From: Chitinophaga pinensis
GTDB taxonomy: Bacteria; Bacteroidota; Bacteroidia; NS11-12g; UBA955
NCBI GenBank assembly: GCA_945860565.1
Contig: CAMAQS010000008.1
Location: 1-50,825, forward strand
DNA: 50,825 nt
Reading direction: 5' to 3'
The notes beneath the pieces are model-generated. The model made no database searches. It was given only the letters and a program-made list of their open reading frames with translations, and was not told the origin of the DNA. Position 1 is the stretch's first letter; each line of letters starts with the position of its first letter. Positions 1 through 8,455 of the stretch are shown in pieces. Both the position numbers and the translations under genes were made by a program.

Positions 1-840
1 GTTTCCTCATTTACATTTGACTGGCCCGAAGCCAAAGTGGTGGTAACAATCCCGAAACTTGGCGATAAAAAGAAGTTATTGGATTTGAGTTTAAAGAATG
101 CCATTTTGTACCGACACGAAAAACTCCAACAGTACGAAAGGTTAAATCCAACAGTAAGGGTAGATAGGCTGATGGAACTGATGAAAAACGATTTGAAATT
201 GGCCGATTTTCCAAGATACATTGAGTGTTTTGACAATTCAAATTTTCAAGGCGATTATCCTGTGAGTGCCTGTGTTGTTTTTAGGGATGGGAAACCCGCA
301 AAAAATGACTATCGACACTTTAACATTAAAACAGTGGAAGGTCCGAATGATTTTGCGACCATGAAAGAAGTCATTACCAGAAGGTACACCAAGTTAATCA
401 GTGAAAATTTGCCTTTACCCAATCTTATTGTGGTAGATGGTGGAAAAGGGCAGTTGAGTTCTGCTGTTGAGGCTTTAAAGGAATTGGGTATTTATAAAAA
501 ACTAGCCATTATTGGAATTGCCAAAAGACTGGAAGAATTGTACTATCCCAATGATCCAATCCCCTTGTATTTGGATAAAAAATCTGAGACATTAAAGGTA
601 ATTCAGCATATGCGCGATGAAGCTCATCGTTTTGGTATAACACACCATCGTCAGCGCAGAGATAAGGGCACTCTTAAAACTGCCCTGACCGATATTCCGG
701 GTATAGGACCAGCTAAGGCCAAACAATTGCTAACAGAATTTAAAAGTGTGACTCGCATAAAAACAGCATCGGTAGATACATTGGCCCCGGTAGTTGGCAA
801 AGCTGCGGCAGAGATTATTTATGCGTTCTATAATACCTAA
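1..840 (+). CDS. uvrC: UvrC excinuclease, C-terminal part (5' end outside the window)
   Basis: The reading frame is open from base 1, so the N-terminal GIY-YIG nuclease domain lies upstream of the window. The 279 residues present are the second half of UvrC, which makes the 5' incision during nucleotide excision repair with UvrA and UvrB. An RNase H-like endonuclease domain shows FDNSNFQG and VVDGGKGQ, each with a catalytic Asp, and RDEAHRFGITHHR with the conserved His. A helix-hairpin-helix DNA-binding domain (IPGIGPAKAKQLL) ends the protein. An internal GTG at 37 is not a real start. The gene is followed by a GC-rich spacer. The identification is very secure. Confidence 0.97.
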   Translation, partial: VSSFTFDWPEAKVVVTIPKLGDKKKLLDLSLKNAILYRHEKLQQYERLNPTVRVDRLMELMKNDLKLADFPRYIECFDNSNFQGDYPVSACVVFRDGKPAKNDYRHFNIKTVEGPNDFATMKEVITRRYTKLISENLPLPNLIVVDGGKGQLSSAVEALKELGIYKKLAIIGIAKRLEELYYPNDPIPLYLDKKSETLKVIQHMRDEAHRFGITHHRQRRDKGTLKTALTDIPGIGPAKAKQLLTEFKSVTRIKTASVDTLAPVVGKAAAEIIYAFYNT

Positions 841-860
841 GCGAAACAATACAATCCCGC

Positions 861-913
861 AAGCTAAGGCTCTCTGGCTTCGGGCTTCGAGGGCCTCAGC
901 CGCCAGCCTCAGC
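861..913. repeat. GC-rich intergenic hairpin and octamer repeat after uvrC
   Basis: This spacer is about two-thirds G+C in an otherwise AT-rich region. GGCTCTC (868-874) can pair with GAGGGCC (889-895) with one G-U pair, enclosing a CTTCGG-type loop. The octamer GCCTCAGC occurs twice, at 893-900 and 906-913. No T-run follows, so it is not a standard intrinsic terminator, though it may still end or protect the uvrC transcript. It could also be a remnant of a dispersed repeat. Confidence 0.4.
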
Positions 914-997
914 AAAGAAATGTTGCAGAATCCCAAGAAATATTAGAAACTAGCAGAAACAAAAAACAACCGTAACTGCTATCTTCGTAGTTGCGAA

Positions 998-2203
998 ATG
1001 AACATCCCCCAAGAGAAAATAAGTCATTTATTATCAATTGCAAAAAATCATTCTCATGCAGCTATCTTGCTGTCTAACAATTACGAGGATGTATATGGTA
1101 AATATGAATTATTGGGTGGTTTCGGTGCTCAGTACATTCACCATTCACCTGAAAGTTTGAATGAGGAGGTAGAATTGGCATTCGGACACATTTCATATCA
1201 ATTTAAGAACAAACTCTATAGACAGTTTGAAAACAAAAAGGCAGAATTAACTTGGCCCGAATTTCAGTTTTTTGAACCGTTACACTGGTTAAAAATCTAT
1301 AGAAATGGGGTAGAGGAACAGTCAAAGGGGTTTCATCACATTTCAAAAGAAAATGATTCCCTTCAATCTACTAAGGAAGCAGTTGTTGAATGGAATGCTT
1401 CGCTTTCCGAAGCAGAGTACTTGATTTTGGTGGATGAAATTCGTGATAAAATTTGTGATGGAGAATTCTATGAGATGAATTTTTGCACTCAGTTTACTTC
1501 AAAATTCGACGTTGACCCATATACCTTATTCTTGAAATTAAATGAATCGGCAAAGAGTCCATTTGCCGCATTTTATAAAATGAATGACCATTATCTTATC
1601 TGTGCTAGTCCAGAGAGATTTTTAGTTAAAAAAAGGCAAAAATTAATCAGTCAGCCGATTAAAGGGACACTAAAACGCAGGTATGGTCATGAGTTGGAAG
1701 ACCGTCAAGCCCTTTTTGGAAGTGAGAAGGATAAGGCAGAAAATGTGATGATTGTGGATTTGGTGCGCAATGATTTATCGCAAATTTCGGAAGTAGGTAC
1801 AGTTAAAGTAAGGGAACTGTGCGAAATTTATACATTTTCTCATGTACATCAAATGATTTCAACGGTTGAATCCACCTTAAGAGAGCAGTGTAATTTCCCA
1901 GAAATATTAGAGGCACTTTTCCCTATGGGCAGTATGACTGGTGCCCCGAAAATTGAGGTAATGAAAAACATTGATAATTTGGAGCGTTTTTCAAGACAAC
2001 TTTACAGCGGCAGTATTGGGTATTGGGAAAAAGGAGATTTTGACTTGAATGTCGTAATCCGTAGTTTAGAATACAATTCAGGAGCGCTTTCCTTTGGCGT
2101 TGGCGGTGCCATTACCTTTGACAGCGATGCAAAAATGGAATATGAAGAGTGTTTAACAAAATCCGAAGTATTGTTGGCTTTGTTTAAAAGTGCAAAGGGA
2201 TAA
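998..2203 (+). CDS. pabB: Chorismate-binding enzyme, aminodeoxychorismate synthase component I-like
   Basis: 401 residues of the anthranilate/aminodeoxychorismate/isochorismate synthase fold. The PIKGT motif at residues 220-224 carries the lysine (K222) typical of PabB; TrpE has PIAGT. DLVRNDLSQIS and GSMTGAPKIEVM are the conserved chorismate-binding and metal-binding blocks. PabB turns chorismate plus amidotransferase-derived ammonia into 4-amino-4-deoxychorismate for folate synthesis. The N-terminal subdomain is short, and neither pabA nor pabC is adjacent. A possible -7 box TATCTTCG lies at 980-987, ten bases before the ATG. Isochorismate synthase is a less likely alternative because of the PIKGT lysine. 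The stop codon abuts the stop of the convergent regulator gene. Confidence 0.85.
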   Translation: MNIPQEKISHLLSIAKNHSHAAILLSNNYEDVYGKYELLGGFGAQYIHHSPESLNEEVELAFGHISYQFKNKLYRQFENKKAELTWPEFQFFEPLHWLKIYRNGVEEQSKGFHHISKENDSLQSTKEAVVEWNASLSEAEYLILVDEIRDKICDGEFYEMNFCTQFTSKFDVDPYTLFLKLNESAKSPFAAFYKMNDHYLICASPERFLVKKRQKLISQPIKGTLKRRYGHELEDRQALFGSEKDKAENVMIVDLVRNDLSQISEVGTVKVRELCEIYTFSHVHQMISTVESTLREQCNFPEILEALFPMGSMTGAPKIEVMKNIDNLERFSRQLYSGSIGYWEKGDFDLNVVIRSLEYNSGALSFGVGGAITFDSDAKMEYEECLTKSEVLLALFKSAKG

Positions 2204-2890
2204 TTATGATTCGAATTTATACCCTACACCTTTAACTGTGTAGATGAATTTATCGTCAAGTTTTTCGCGGATTTTGCGGACGTGAACGTCGATGGTGCGG
2301 TCTACAACTAAGACCTCGTTGCCCCATACGTTTTCAAGTATTTCGTCACGTGAAAAAACGCGGCCTGGTTTAGAAGCCAAAAACGACAATAATTCAAATT
2401 CTTTTCGCGGAAACTGCAACAATTGACCTTTGTAACCCACGTTAAATCTTTCTCTGTCAATAACCAAATCGCCCAATTCCATTTTTAAAACGTCTTCAAT
2501 TTGAGAAGGAGATTGTCTTCTTAAAATGGCTTTGATGCGGCTAATTAGCACTCTTGCTCTGATGGGCTTGGAAATATAATCGTCTGCACCAGCTTCAAAA
2601 CCTGCCAATTCAGCAAATTCTTCGCTGCGGGCTGTAAGGAAAATAACTGGAATGTTGCTGGTTTCTGGCGCATCTTTTATTTGGCGACACGCTTCCATGC
2701 CATCCATAATTGGCATCATCACGTCCATAAGAATAAGATCCGGGTTAATCTTTTTGGTTTTTTCAACCGCTTGTTGCCCATTGGCGCAAACAAACACTTC
2801 AAATCCTTCTTTATTCAGCGCATGTCTGATTAATTCGAGGATATCCTGTTCGTCATCAACGACCAAAATCTTAGTGGGTTTCTTAATCAT
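2204..2890 (-). CDS. OmpR/PhoB-family response regulator
   Basis: 228 residues. The receiver domain (about 5-120) has the acidic pair VVDDE, phospho-acceptor D56 in LILMDVMMP, the switch Thr in IFLTAR and the Lys in DDYISKP. A winged-helix DNA-binding domain (about 130-228) ends with the typical VRKIREKL ... YTVKGVGYKF. No histidine kinase is adjacent, so the signal cannot be read from context. It follows the TlpA-like gene by 51 bases; that gap holds a small inverted repeat (AGAATT/AATTCT at 2920-2935) and a TAATTTG box (2898-2904, minus strand) seven bases before the ATG, so it may have its own near-leaderless transcript. Confidence 0.93.
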   Translation of the reverse strand: MIKKPTKILVVDDEQDILELIRHALNKEGFEVFVCANGQQAVEKTKKINPDLILMDVMMPIMDGMEACRQIKDAPETSNIPVIFLTARSEEFAELAGFEAGADDYISKPIRARVLISRIKAILRRQSPSQIEDVLKMELGDLVIDRERFNVGYKGQLLQFPRKEFELLSFLASKPGRVFSRDEILENVWGNEVLVVDRTIDVHVRKIREKLDDKFIYTVKGVGYKFES

Positions 2891-2941
2891 GACTGTGCAA
2901 ATTAAGATTTTTATGTTAAAGAATTTGTTAATTCTATGTTA

Positions 2942-4177
2942 CTAAGGTGTTGTTTTTTCATTTTGGTCTGCAGAACCAAGAAGAGATTCAAGTTTTGCCT
3001 CAAGTTCTTCACCCCTTAATCCTTTGGCCAAAATTCGACCCTCTTTGTCCAATAAAATGGTTTGCGGTATGGAATGAACATCATATAATTGTGCAGCACT
3101 ACTTTGCCAACCCATAAGGTCACTCACGTGAATCCATGTCAAATTATCGGCTTTTATAGCACCTTTCCAGCGGGTAGCATCTTGATCTAAAGAAACACCT
3201 AAAATTTCAAATCCACGGTTTTTGTATTTAGCATAAACCCTGGTAACATTGGGGTTTTCTCTTCTACAAGGTCCGCACCAACTAGCCCAAAAATCAATCA
3301 AAACAACCTTGCCTTTTAATGAAGAAAGGGCAAACGGTTTTCCATCGGGTTGTTTTAAATTAATTTCTGGTGCCTGGGCGCCAATCATTAGTTTCGCTTC
3401 TGAATTAAATTTTGTGATAATACCTTGGGTGTATTTAGAAGTTTCATCCGCAGCTTTTGCGCATGTTACGGCGTGTTTGAACAAATCAAAACCTGGATTT
3501 TGCAATGCGCCAAACGTAATAATAAAATAGGGTATAAATCCTTTTTTCTGCTTTAATGCTAGATCCATTACGAATTCATCACGCTGTTTTACCAAGGTTG
3601 TGTAACGATTTCTTAGTACTTCCGCTTGGGCTGCGCCTTCTTGTTTTTGGGGGATTTTTTTGGATTCTTCTTCCAATAAACGAACCTCTGAAATAAAGTT
3701 AACATTCATGTCTAACAACGTCTTTAATGTTTTACTGTCATCAGTTTCGTTGCCCTTCACATCGTATTTTACGAGATTGCCATTGAGTTCAATATTGAGT
3801 TTAAGCTTGGAGTTGTTTTCCAAAGCCAAAAATGCAGATGTTTCTGGTCCCATTTGTAATTGACAGAAAATCATTTCTTTGGTATTCCCTTTTAAGTTAA
3901 AATTGCCATTTTCATCGGTTCTAGCACTGTCTATAAAAATTAATTGACTTGGAGTTAATTCCCAAAGAATAAGTAAGTGTTTGGGTTGGTTCTTTAAATT
4001 GCCTGAAACTACAAAACCATTTTCTACTTTTTCGAGTGTGGAACTTGTAGGGGTAATTAATTCTTGTACCCAAGCGTTTAAATCATTTTTTATTTCATTG
4101 GCCTTTAAGTTATTGCAGCTAGCAAAAAAACACAACGACAGTCCTAGTGAAAATATAAGCAAGGGCTTTTTTAACAT
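2942..4177 (-). CDS. TlpA-like thiol-disulfide oxidoreductase lipoprotein
   Basis: 411 residues from the ATG at 4177. This start gives a clean lipoprotein signal with Cys21 in FFASC; a longer open frame to 4300 would run into truB and lacks a signal. Residues 50-130 resemble the DUF4369-type N-terminal domain common in Bacteroidota thioredoxin lipoproteins. The C-terminal half is an AhpC/TSA-TlpA thioredoxin domain with the active site WCGPC (CGPC at 301-304). The family reduces or isomerises disulfides in periplasmic or surface proteins, often for cytochrome c maturation or redox homeostasis; the substrate here is unknown. It sits 58 bases after truB. DsbD, at 20.7-22.8 kb, could supply electrons. 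Confidence 0.88.
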   Translation of the reverse strand: MLKKPLLIFSLGLSLCFFASCNNLKANEIKNDLNAWVQELITPTSSTLEKVENGFVVSGNLKNQPKHLLILWELTPSQLIFIDSARTDENGNFNLKGNTKEMIFCQLQMGPETSAFLALENNSKLKLNIELNGNLVKYDVKGNETDDSKTLKTLLDMNVNFISEVRLLEEESKKIPQKQEGAAQAEVLRNRYTTLVKQRDEFVMDLALKQKKGFIPYFIITFGALQNPGFDLFKHAVTCAKAADETSKYTQGIITKFNSEAKLMIGAQAPEINLKQPDGKPFALSSLKGKVVLIDFWASWCGPCRRENPNVTRVYAKYKNRGFEILGVSLDQDATRWKGAIKADNLTWIHVSDLMGWQSSAAQLYDVHSIPQTILLDKEGRILAKGLRGEELEAKLESLLGSADQNEKTTP

Positions 4178-4235
4178 AAATCCAAAGATACAAAATAGAA
4201 TGATTCTTTTTTTACCCTTAGTTGAAAATTGCAGA

Positions 4236-4904
4236 TTAATCGACTGATTCAGATTTAACATCCTGCGGATGCAATGCGTTTTCCACCAAATAATCGCCAA
4301 TTTTAGTCCTTCTTAGTGCTTTTAAATAGGCGCCAGAGTTTAGTTTTAAGCCAAAGTCGCGTGCGATACTTCTTATATATGTACCTTTTGAACATACGAT
4401 TCGAAAATCGATTTCTGGCATTTCAAAACGGGTAATTTCAAATTCTTTGATTAATATTTTTCTGGATTTTAAAACGGCATCACCCCCTTTTCTTGCGATG
4501 TCATAAGCCCTTTGTCCTTGCACTTTTATCGCTGAAAACAGGGGAGGGGTCTGATCTGTTTCCCCCAAAAAAGTCAAAACAGTCTCTTCAATTAATTTTG
4601 ATGTAATGTGTTCAATGGGATAAATTTGGTCACTGGTTGTCTCTAAATCAAAACTCGGTGTGGTTTCACCAAGAAAAAAGGTGCCTGTGTATTCTTTTTC
4701 TTGGCTTTGAATGGATTCAATGGATTTGGTCATTTTGCCGGTGCACATGATCAATAACCCTGTAGCAAGGGGGTCTAATGTTCCTGCGTGACCAATTTTT
4801 TTTGATTTTAGTCCGAATTTTACCTTCTTTACCGCCTGAAAAGAAGTCCATCCGTAGGGTTTATCGACTAAAATTACGCGTGCGGGTTCTACTTCTGGGT
4901 TCAA
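4236..4904 (-). CDS. truB: tRNA pseudouridine-55 synthase
   Basis: 222 residues. The signature GHAGTLDPLATG contains the catalytic Asp (D44), and VDKPYGWTSFQAV and CSKGTYIRSIARD are the other conserved blocks of TruB, which converts U55 of the T-loop of tRNAs to pseudouridine. It is shorter than the about 314-residue E. coli protein because the C-terminal PUA domain is missing, as is usual in this phylum. The start is a TTG that overlaps the TGA of the upstream gene (TTGA), implying translational coupling; no in-frame ATG would preserve the conserved N-terminus. Confidence 0.95.
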   Translation of the reverse strand: MNPEVEPARVILVDKPYGWTSFQAVKKVKFGLKSKKIGHAGTLDPLATGLLIMCTGKMTKSIESIQSQEKEYTGTFFLGETTPSFDLETTSDQIYPIEHITSKLIEETVLTFLGETDQTPPLFSAIKVQGQRAYDIARKGGDAVLKSRKILIKEFEITRFEMPEIDFRIVCSKGTYIRSIARDFGLKLNSGAYLKALRRTKIGDYLVENALHPQDVKSESVD

Positions 4905-6823
4905 TGGATAATGATTTTTCTAGTTTCAGAGAGTCCTAAGTTATCCATTAGTTTTAATTGATATAATCCACTGGGTAAGTTGTGGGTATGCATTTTGTAA
5001 AAATGGGTGCCTTCTTCAACTTTAAATTGAAAGTTATAGTGATGAGAGGTGGCAGAAACACTTTGACCATTCATTAAATACAGTTCAGCATTTAAAGTTT
5101 GGGCTTGCTTGGTTTTCCATTCTATGTTTACAATTCCTTGATTGCTGGGAACGGGAAAAACGCGAATGTCTGAAACAGGTTGTTCCCAAACCGTATCTTT
5201 TAGCCGCACTCTTGAAATAAAAGAACTCATTCCTGAGGACTTTCCATAAGATCCAACCATATAGAATACGCCGGGTTCATTGAATTTTAGTTGAATCCCT
5301 TCATAATCTCCCCAGCGTTGTTCGTCTGGATTAATTCCACCGTAATTAATGAGGGATTCACCGTTTTTGATTTTTACAAATTTCGAATATTCACCATACC
5401 TATTTTGATAAAACATGCCCATTCCAGGGAAGTCTTTGATGCTAGAAAACACGGCGGTAGTGATGGTACTTGGGTCTCCGTCATTCATGCTGGCATAAGC
5501 CATTGCTGGATATCCAAATTCCAAGGTATCATCAGTGAAAAGATGTGCTTTAATAACAGGAGTTTCTGTGGCTTTGTAAATGTGTCCGTGAAGTAAATGT
5601 GCCTGCATGGTTTCAAAATTCATACAGTTTTGCATGTACTGAATGTGGTCTCCATTGCGAATGGCAGTTAAAACCCGGGCATCGTTGGTGCGTAATTTAT
5701 AGTTTAAGTTAACACTGGGTTGTAATGCACTTGGAGGGAAGGCATAAGGCACGTCTGATTTAAGAACTTTCAGCTCATAATTTGCCAAACCACTCTTTTG
5801 AGTATTGGTAATTCGGTGTAAAAAAACAGTATCATTTTTTTCAGTGTAAGGTCTAACGCTGAGGAAATAATTGTCGATGCCATCGGGCATTGGACCATTC
5901 TGTGCGGCGCAGATACTCCAAATACTTACACCCTCATATTTAATGTTGTGAAAAAAGTTCTTATGCAGGGTATCTCCGTTGTATCCATCTTCTTTTCTCA
6001 CTTGCCAAATTACCGCTTCGCGAAATCCCTCTTCCCAACTAGAGCCATTGGCCAATAAATTTACCGTAAAGAAAAGGTCTTCTTTGGTTTGACTTACAAT
6101 TGGATAATCACTCCACACCGTGTCGCTAATGGGTTTACCGGGTATTTTATACACATTCCAAGGTTTTAAAGGATCGCCTTCTTGTGAAAACCCAACCACA
6201 ATAAAGCTGGTTTTATCAGTAACACCGTGCATATATAACACAATAAAACGGTCGGTATATGGGTCATAAACAACACGGGGATCGTAAATACGTGTCAACG
6301 CCGGGATGTTGTCTACTTTAATATTTGTATTTGGGAAATACTGTAGAGACCACGATTTTAGCACTTTTCCAGTATCGTTGTGAACGCGAATGATGGTATT
6401 CATCACGGATATAAATTTTCCGTCGTTTGCAACTGCAATGTGGTTGTCGTTTGGTGTTCCACTTCCCAATGCGCCATCCGTTTTCGTTTCTATGGTTGGA
6501 TTTAGGTCTGTGGCTTTTGTTGGATTGCCTTTAATTATACCTCTTTGGTTTTTTTCACGTCTAATTTTAGCGTCTCTTTTAGAGTCAATTTTTTTTCGAA
6601 GAATATCATCTATCCCTAAAGGCAGGGGCATTTCTTGTTGGTTTGCAACGGCAGTTTCTACCCAAACATCTGGAACCGACATGGGGTCAAATTTATTCCA
6701 AAGTGGACTTTTTACATCGCGAATAATTTGCACTTGACTTGATACAGTGCAAACAGTCGTGGCTAAAAATATAAATAATCCGGTTTTTAAGATTGATGTA
6801 TAATATTGAAAATTTGTATTCAT
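4901..6823 (-). CDS. Large secreted protein with T9SS type A sorting domain, function unknown
   Basis: 640 residues. A hydrophobic signal segment (about 10-30) ends near VSSQ, and a C-terminal domain (about 555-640) starts with IRVFPVPSNQG and ends with SGLYQLKLMDN ... TRKIIIH, the pattern of type IX secretion sorting tails. The protein is therefore predicted to be exported through the T9SS and released or anchored at the surface. The middle contains repeated YDPYTDRF/YPAMAY-like stretches reminiscent of beta-propeller blades, but I recognise no catalytic domain. It is placed between murB (14 bases) and truB (4-base overlap), which looks like a co-transcribed unit without an obvious functional link. 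Confidence 0.8.
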   Translation of the reverse strand: MNTNFQYYTSILKTGLFIFLATTVCTVSSQVQIIRDVKSPLWNKFDPMSVPDVWVETAVANQQEMPLPLGIDDILRKKIDSKRDAKIRREKNQRGIIKGNPTKATDLNPTIETKTDGALGSGTPNDNHIAVANDGKFISVMNTIIRVHNDTGKVLKSWSLQYFPNTNIKVDNIPALTRIYDPRVVYDPYTDRFIVLYMHGVTDKTSFIVVGFSQEGDPLKPWNVYKIPGKPISDTVWSDYPIVSQTKEDLFFTVNLLANGSSWEEGFREAVIWQVRKEDGYNGDTLHKNFFHNIKYEGVSIWSICAAQNGPMPDGIDNYFLSVRPYTEKNDTVFLHRITNTQKSGLANYELKVLKSDVPYAFPPSALQPSVNLNYKLRTNDARVLTAIRNGDHIQYMQNCMNFETMQAHLLHGHIYKATETPVIKAHLFTDDTLEFGYPAMAYASMNDGDPSTITTAVFSSIKDFPGMGMFYQNRYGEYSKFVKIKNGESLINYGGINPDEQRWGDYEGIQLKFNEPGVFYMVGSYGKSSGMSSFISRVRLKDTVWEQPVSDIRVFPVPSNQGIVNIEWKTKQAQTLNAELYLMNGQSVSATSHHYNFQFKVEEGTHFYKMHTHNLPSGLYQLKLMDNLGLSETRKIIIH

Positions 6824-6837
6824 TAGATTCCACTAAA

Positions 6838-7848
6838 TTACCAAATATTCACTTCGAATTCCAAATGAATTTGAAATTTGTTGTAAATATCGTGTTGAAT
6901 TTTTTCTGCAAGAGTTTTTATTTCGGATCCTTTCCCACCACCATAATGCACTAAAACGAGGGCTTGATTTTTGTGAACGCCAACATTTCCTTCTTTATAA
7001 CCTTTCCAACCAGCGGTTTCAATAAGCCATCCAGCTGCTATTTTTACCTGTGTTTCATTGATGGAAAAGGATTTTATATTTGGATACTCTTGTTGAATGT
7101 CGGACAATTGGGATTTTGAAATAACAGGATTTTTAAAGAAAGAACCTGAGTTTCCAATGTCTTTTGGATCTGGCAGTTTGCTACTTCGAATCGATATTAC
7201 GGCATTGGAGATGTCTTTTATTTTGGGGGATGTGATTTCGCGCTCCGTTAAAATTTGTTGAATGTCGCCATAGCTGCTGTTTGTTTGAGGATTTTTGGAA
7301 AGCGTAAAGGAAACATAACAAATTATCCATTCTCCTGGGTGCTGTTTAAAATAGCTGTCTCTGTATCCAAACCGACAATCTTGATTAGAAAACCGACGAA
7401 ATTGGCCTGTTTTGGTATTGAATGCGCGGAGTGATTCAAACGTGTCTTTGATTTCAACACCATAAGCACCAATATTTTGAATCGGTGCTGCCCCTACAGA
7501 ACCTGGAATTAAACTGAGGTTTTCTATTCCACCCCAACCATTGTCGACACAATACATCACAGCATCGTGCCAATTTTCACCTGCTCCGAAATGTACAGTC
7601 ACCGTAGTTTCTGTTTCTGAAACAAGTTCTTTTTTCAATAGTTTATTGAGCAGAACCAATTGAGAAAGGTTTTCGGTTAGCAATAAGTTTGAGCCTCCAC
7701 CTATTGTTTTGTATGGTTGATTAAATTGTCCATTTTGGTATAATTCAATTATATCTTGCTCACTGTGAATTTCTATCAATTCGGTGGCAAGAATGTCGAA
7801 TCCAAACGTGTTTAAAGATTTTAAGGAGACATTTTCAAATTTAATCAC
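6838..7848 (-). CDS. murB: UDP-N-acetylenolpyruvoylglucosamine reductase
   Basis: About 336 residues, a type I MurB, which reduces UDP-GlcNAc-enolpyruvate to UDP-MurNAc in peptidoglycan synthesis using FAD and NADPH. Visible motifs are the FAD-binding GGGSNLLL, IPGSVGAAPIQNIGAYG, GYRDSYFK, the catalytic Ser region SGSFFKNP and the C-terminal Glu in LEFEVNIW. The frame can begin at a TTG (7854) or GTG (7848); GTG gives MIKFENVSLKSLNTFG, which matches the family N-terminus. A TATTTG box lies directly in front of it. It leads the minus-strand run down to the response regulator. Confidence 0.95.
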   Translation of the reverse strand: MIKFENVSLKSLNTFGFDILATELIEIHSEQDIIELYQNGQFNQPYKTIGGGSNLLLTENLSQLVLLNKLLKKELVSETETTVTVHFGAGENWHDAVMYCVDNGWGGIENLSLIPGSVGAAPIQNIGAYGVEIKDTFESLRAFNTKTGQFRRFSNQDCRFGYRDSYFKQHPGEWIICYVSFTLSKNPQTNSSYGDIQQILTEREITSPKIKDISNAVISIRSSKLPDPKDIGNSGSFFKNPVISKSQLSDIQQEYPNIKSFSINETQVKIAAGWLIETAGWKGYKEGNVGVHKNQALVLVHYGGGKGSEIKTLAEKIQHDIYNKFQIHLEFEVNIW

Positions 7849-7999
7849 ATACAAATAAAGTTATAATTTTGATAAGTCTCAATAGAAATGCCTGATATTG
7901 TATGGGTATTGGATCACTTGAAGATTTAGAATTGGTTTTTTTTAATGAAATTTTAGAAATCCTTAAACCAAATGTGGGGTATTTTGTTTAACTTAGACT

Positions 8000-8455
8000 A
8001 TGAATGTTTTAACAAACATGGGCATACTGCTGTTTTTTTTCATCCTTATGGAAGGAGTTGCTTGGTTTACCCACAAATATATCATGCATGGCTCAATGTG
8101 GTTTTGGCACGAAAGTCATCACAAACCAAGAAAAGGAGTCTTTGAACTAAACGATTTGTTCGGTTTTATGTTTGCAGTCCCGTCTATTTTGTTAATTGTT
8201 TTGGGTTCGTTTTCTTTGGATTGGCGATTTTATGCTGGATTAGGCATAGCATTGTATGGTTTTGCCTATTTTTTGGTTCACGATGTCTTTGTTCATCAAA
8301 GGGTTAAATGGTTGAAGAAAACCAATCTTCCGTATTTCAGGGCAATGAGAATGACCCACCACTTACATCATGCAGTGCATTCAAAACACGGAGCTGAGGC
8401 TTTTGGATTTTTGTTTGTATTGCCAAAATTTTACAAAAGATTTAATGACAAATAA
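8000..8455 (+). CDS. crtZ: Beta-carotene hydroxylase
   Basis: 151 residues, membrane protein of the fatty-acid hydroxylase superfamily. The histidine clusters of di-iron CrtZ enzymes are all present: HKYIMH (25-30), HESHH (37-41), HDVFVH and HHLHH. CrtZ adds 3-hydroxyl groups to beta-ionone rings. The ATG at 8000 is the first in frame. It is followed by crtI with an 11-base overlap and then crtB, so the three form one translationally coupled operon. It acts on a cyclised carotenoid, yet no lycopene cyclase is encoded here. Confidence 0.93.
   Translation: MNVLTNMGILLFFFILMEGVAWFTHKYIMHGSMWFWHESHHKPRKGVFELNDLFGFMFAVPSILLIVLGSFSLDWRFYAGLGIALYGFAYFLVHDVFVHQRVKWLKKTNLPYFRAMRMTHHLHHAVHSKHGAEAFGFLFVLPKFYKRFNDK

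Noticed and set aside
4178-4300. N-terminal extension of the TlpA-like gene
   Set aside because: It overlaps truB and would bury the lipoprotein signal; the ATG at 4177 gives a clean lipobox.
7902-7991. A 29-codon ORF just upstream of crtZ
   Set aside because: It has an ATG and ends 8 bases before crtZ, but no recognisable sequence or promoter supports it; too short to claim.
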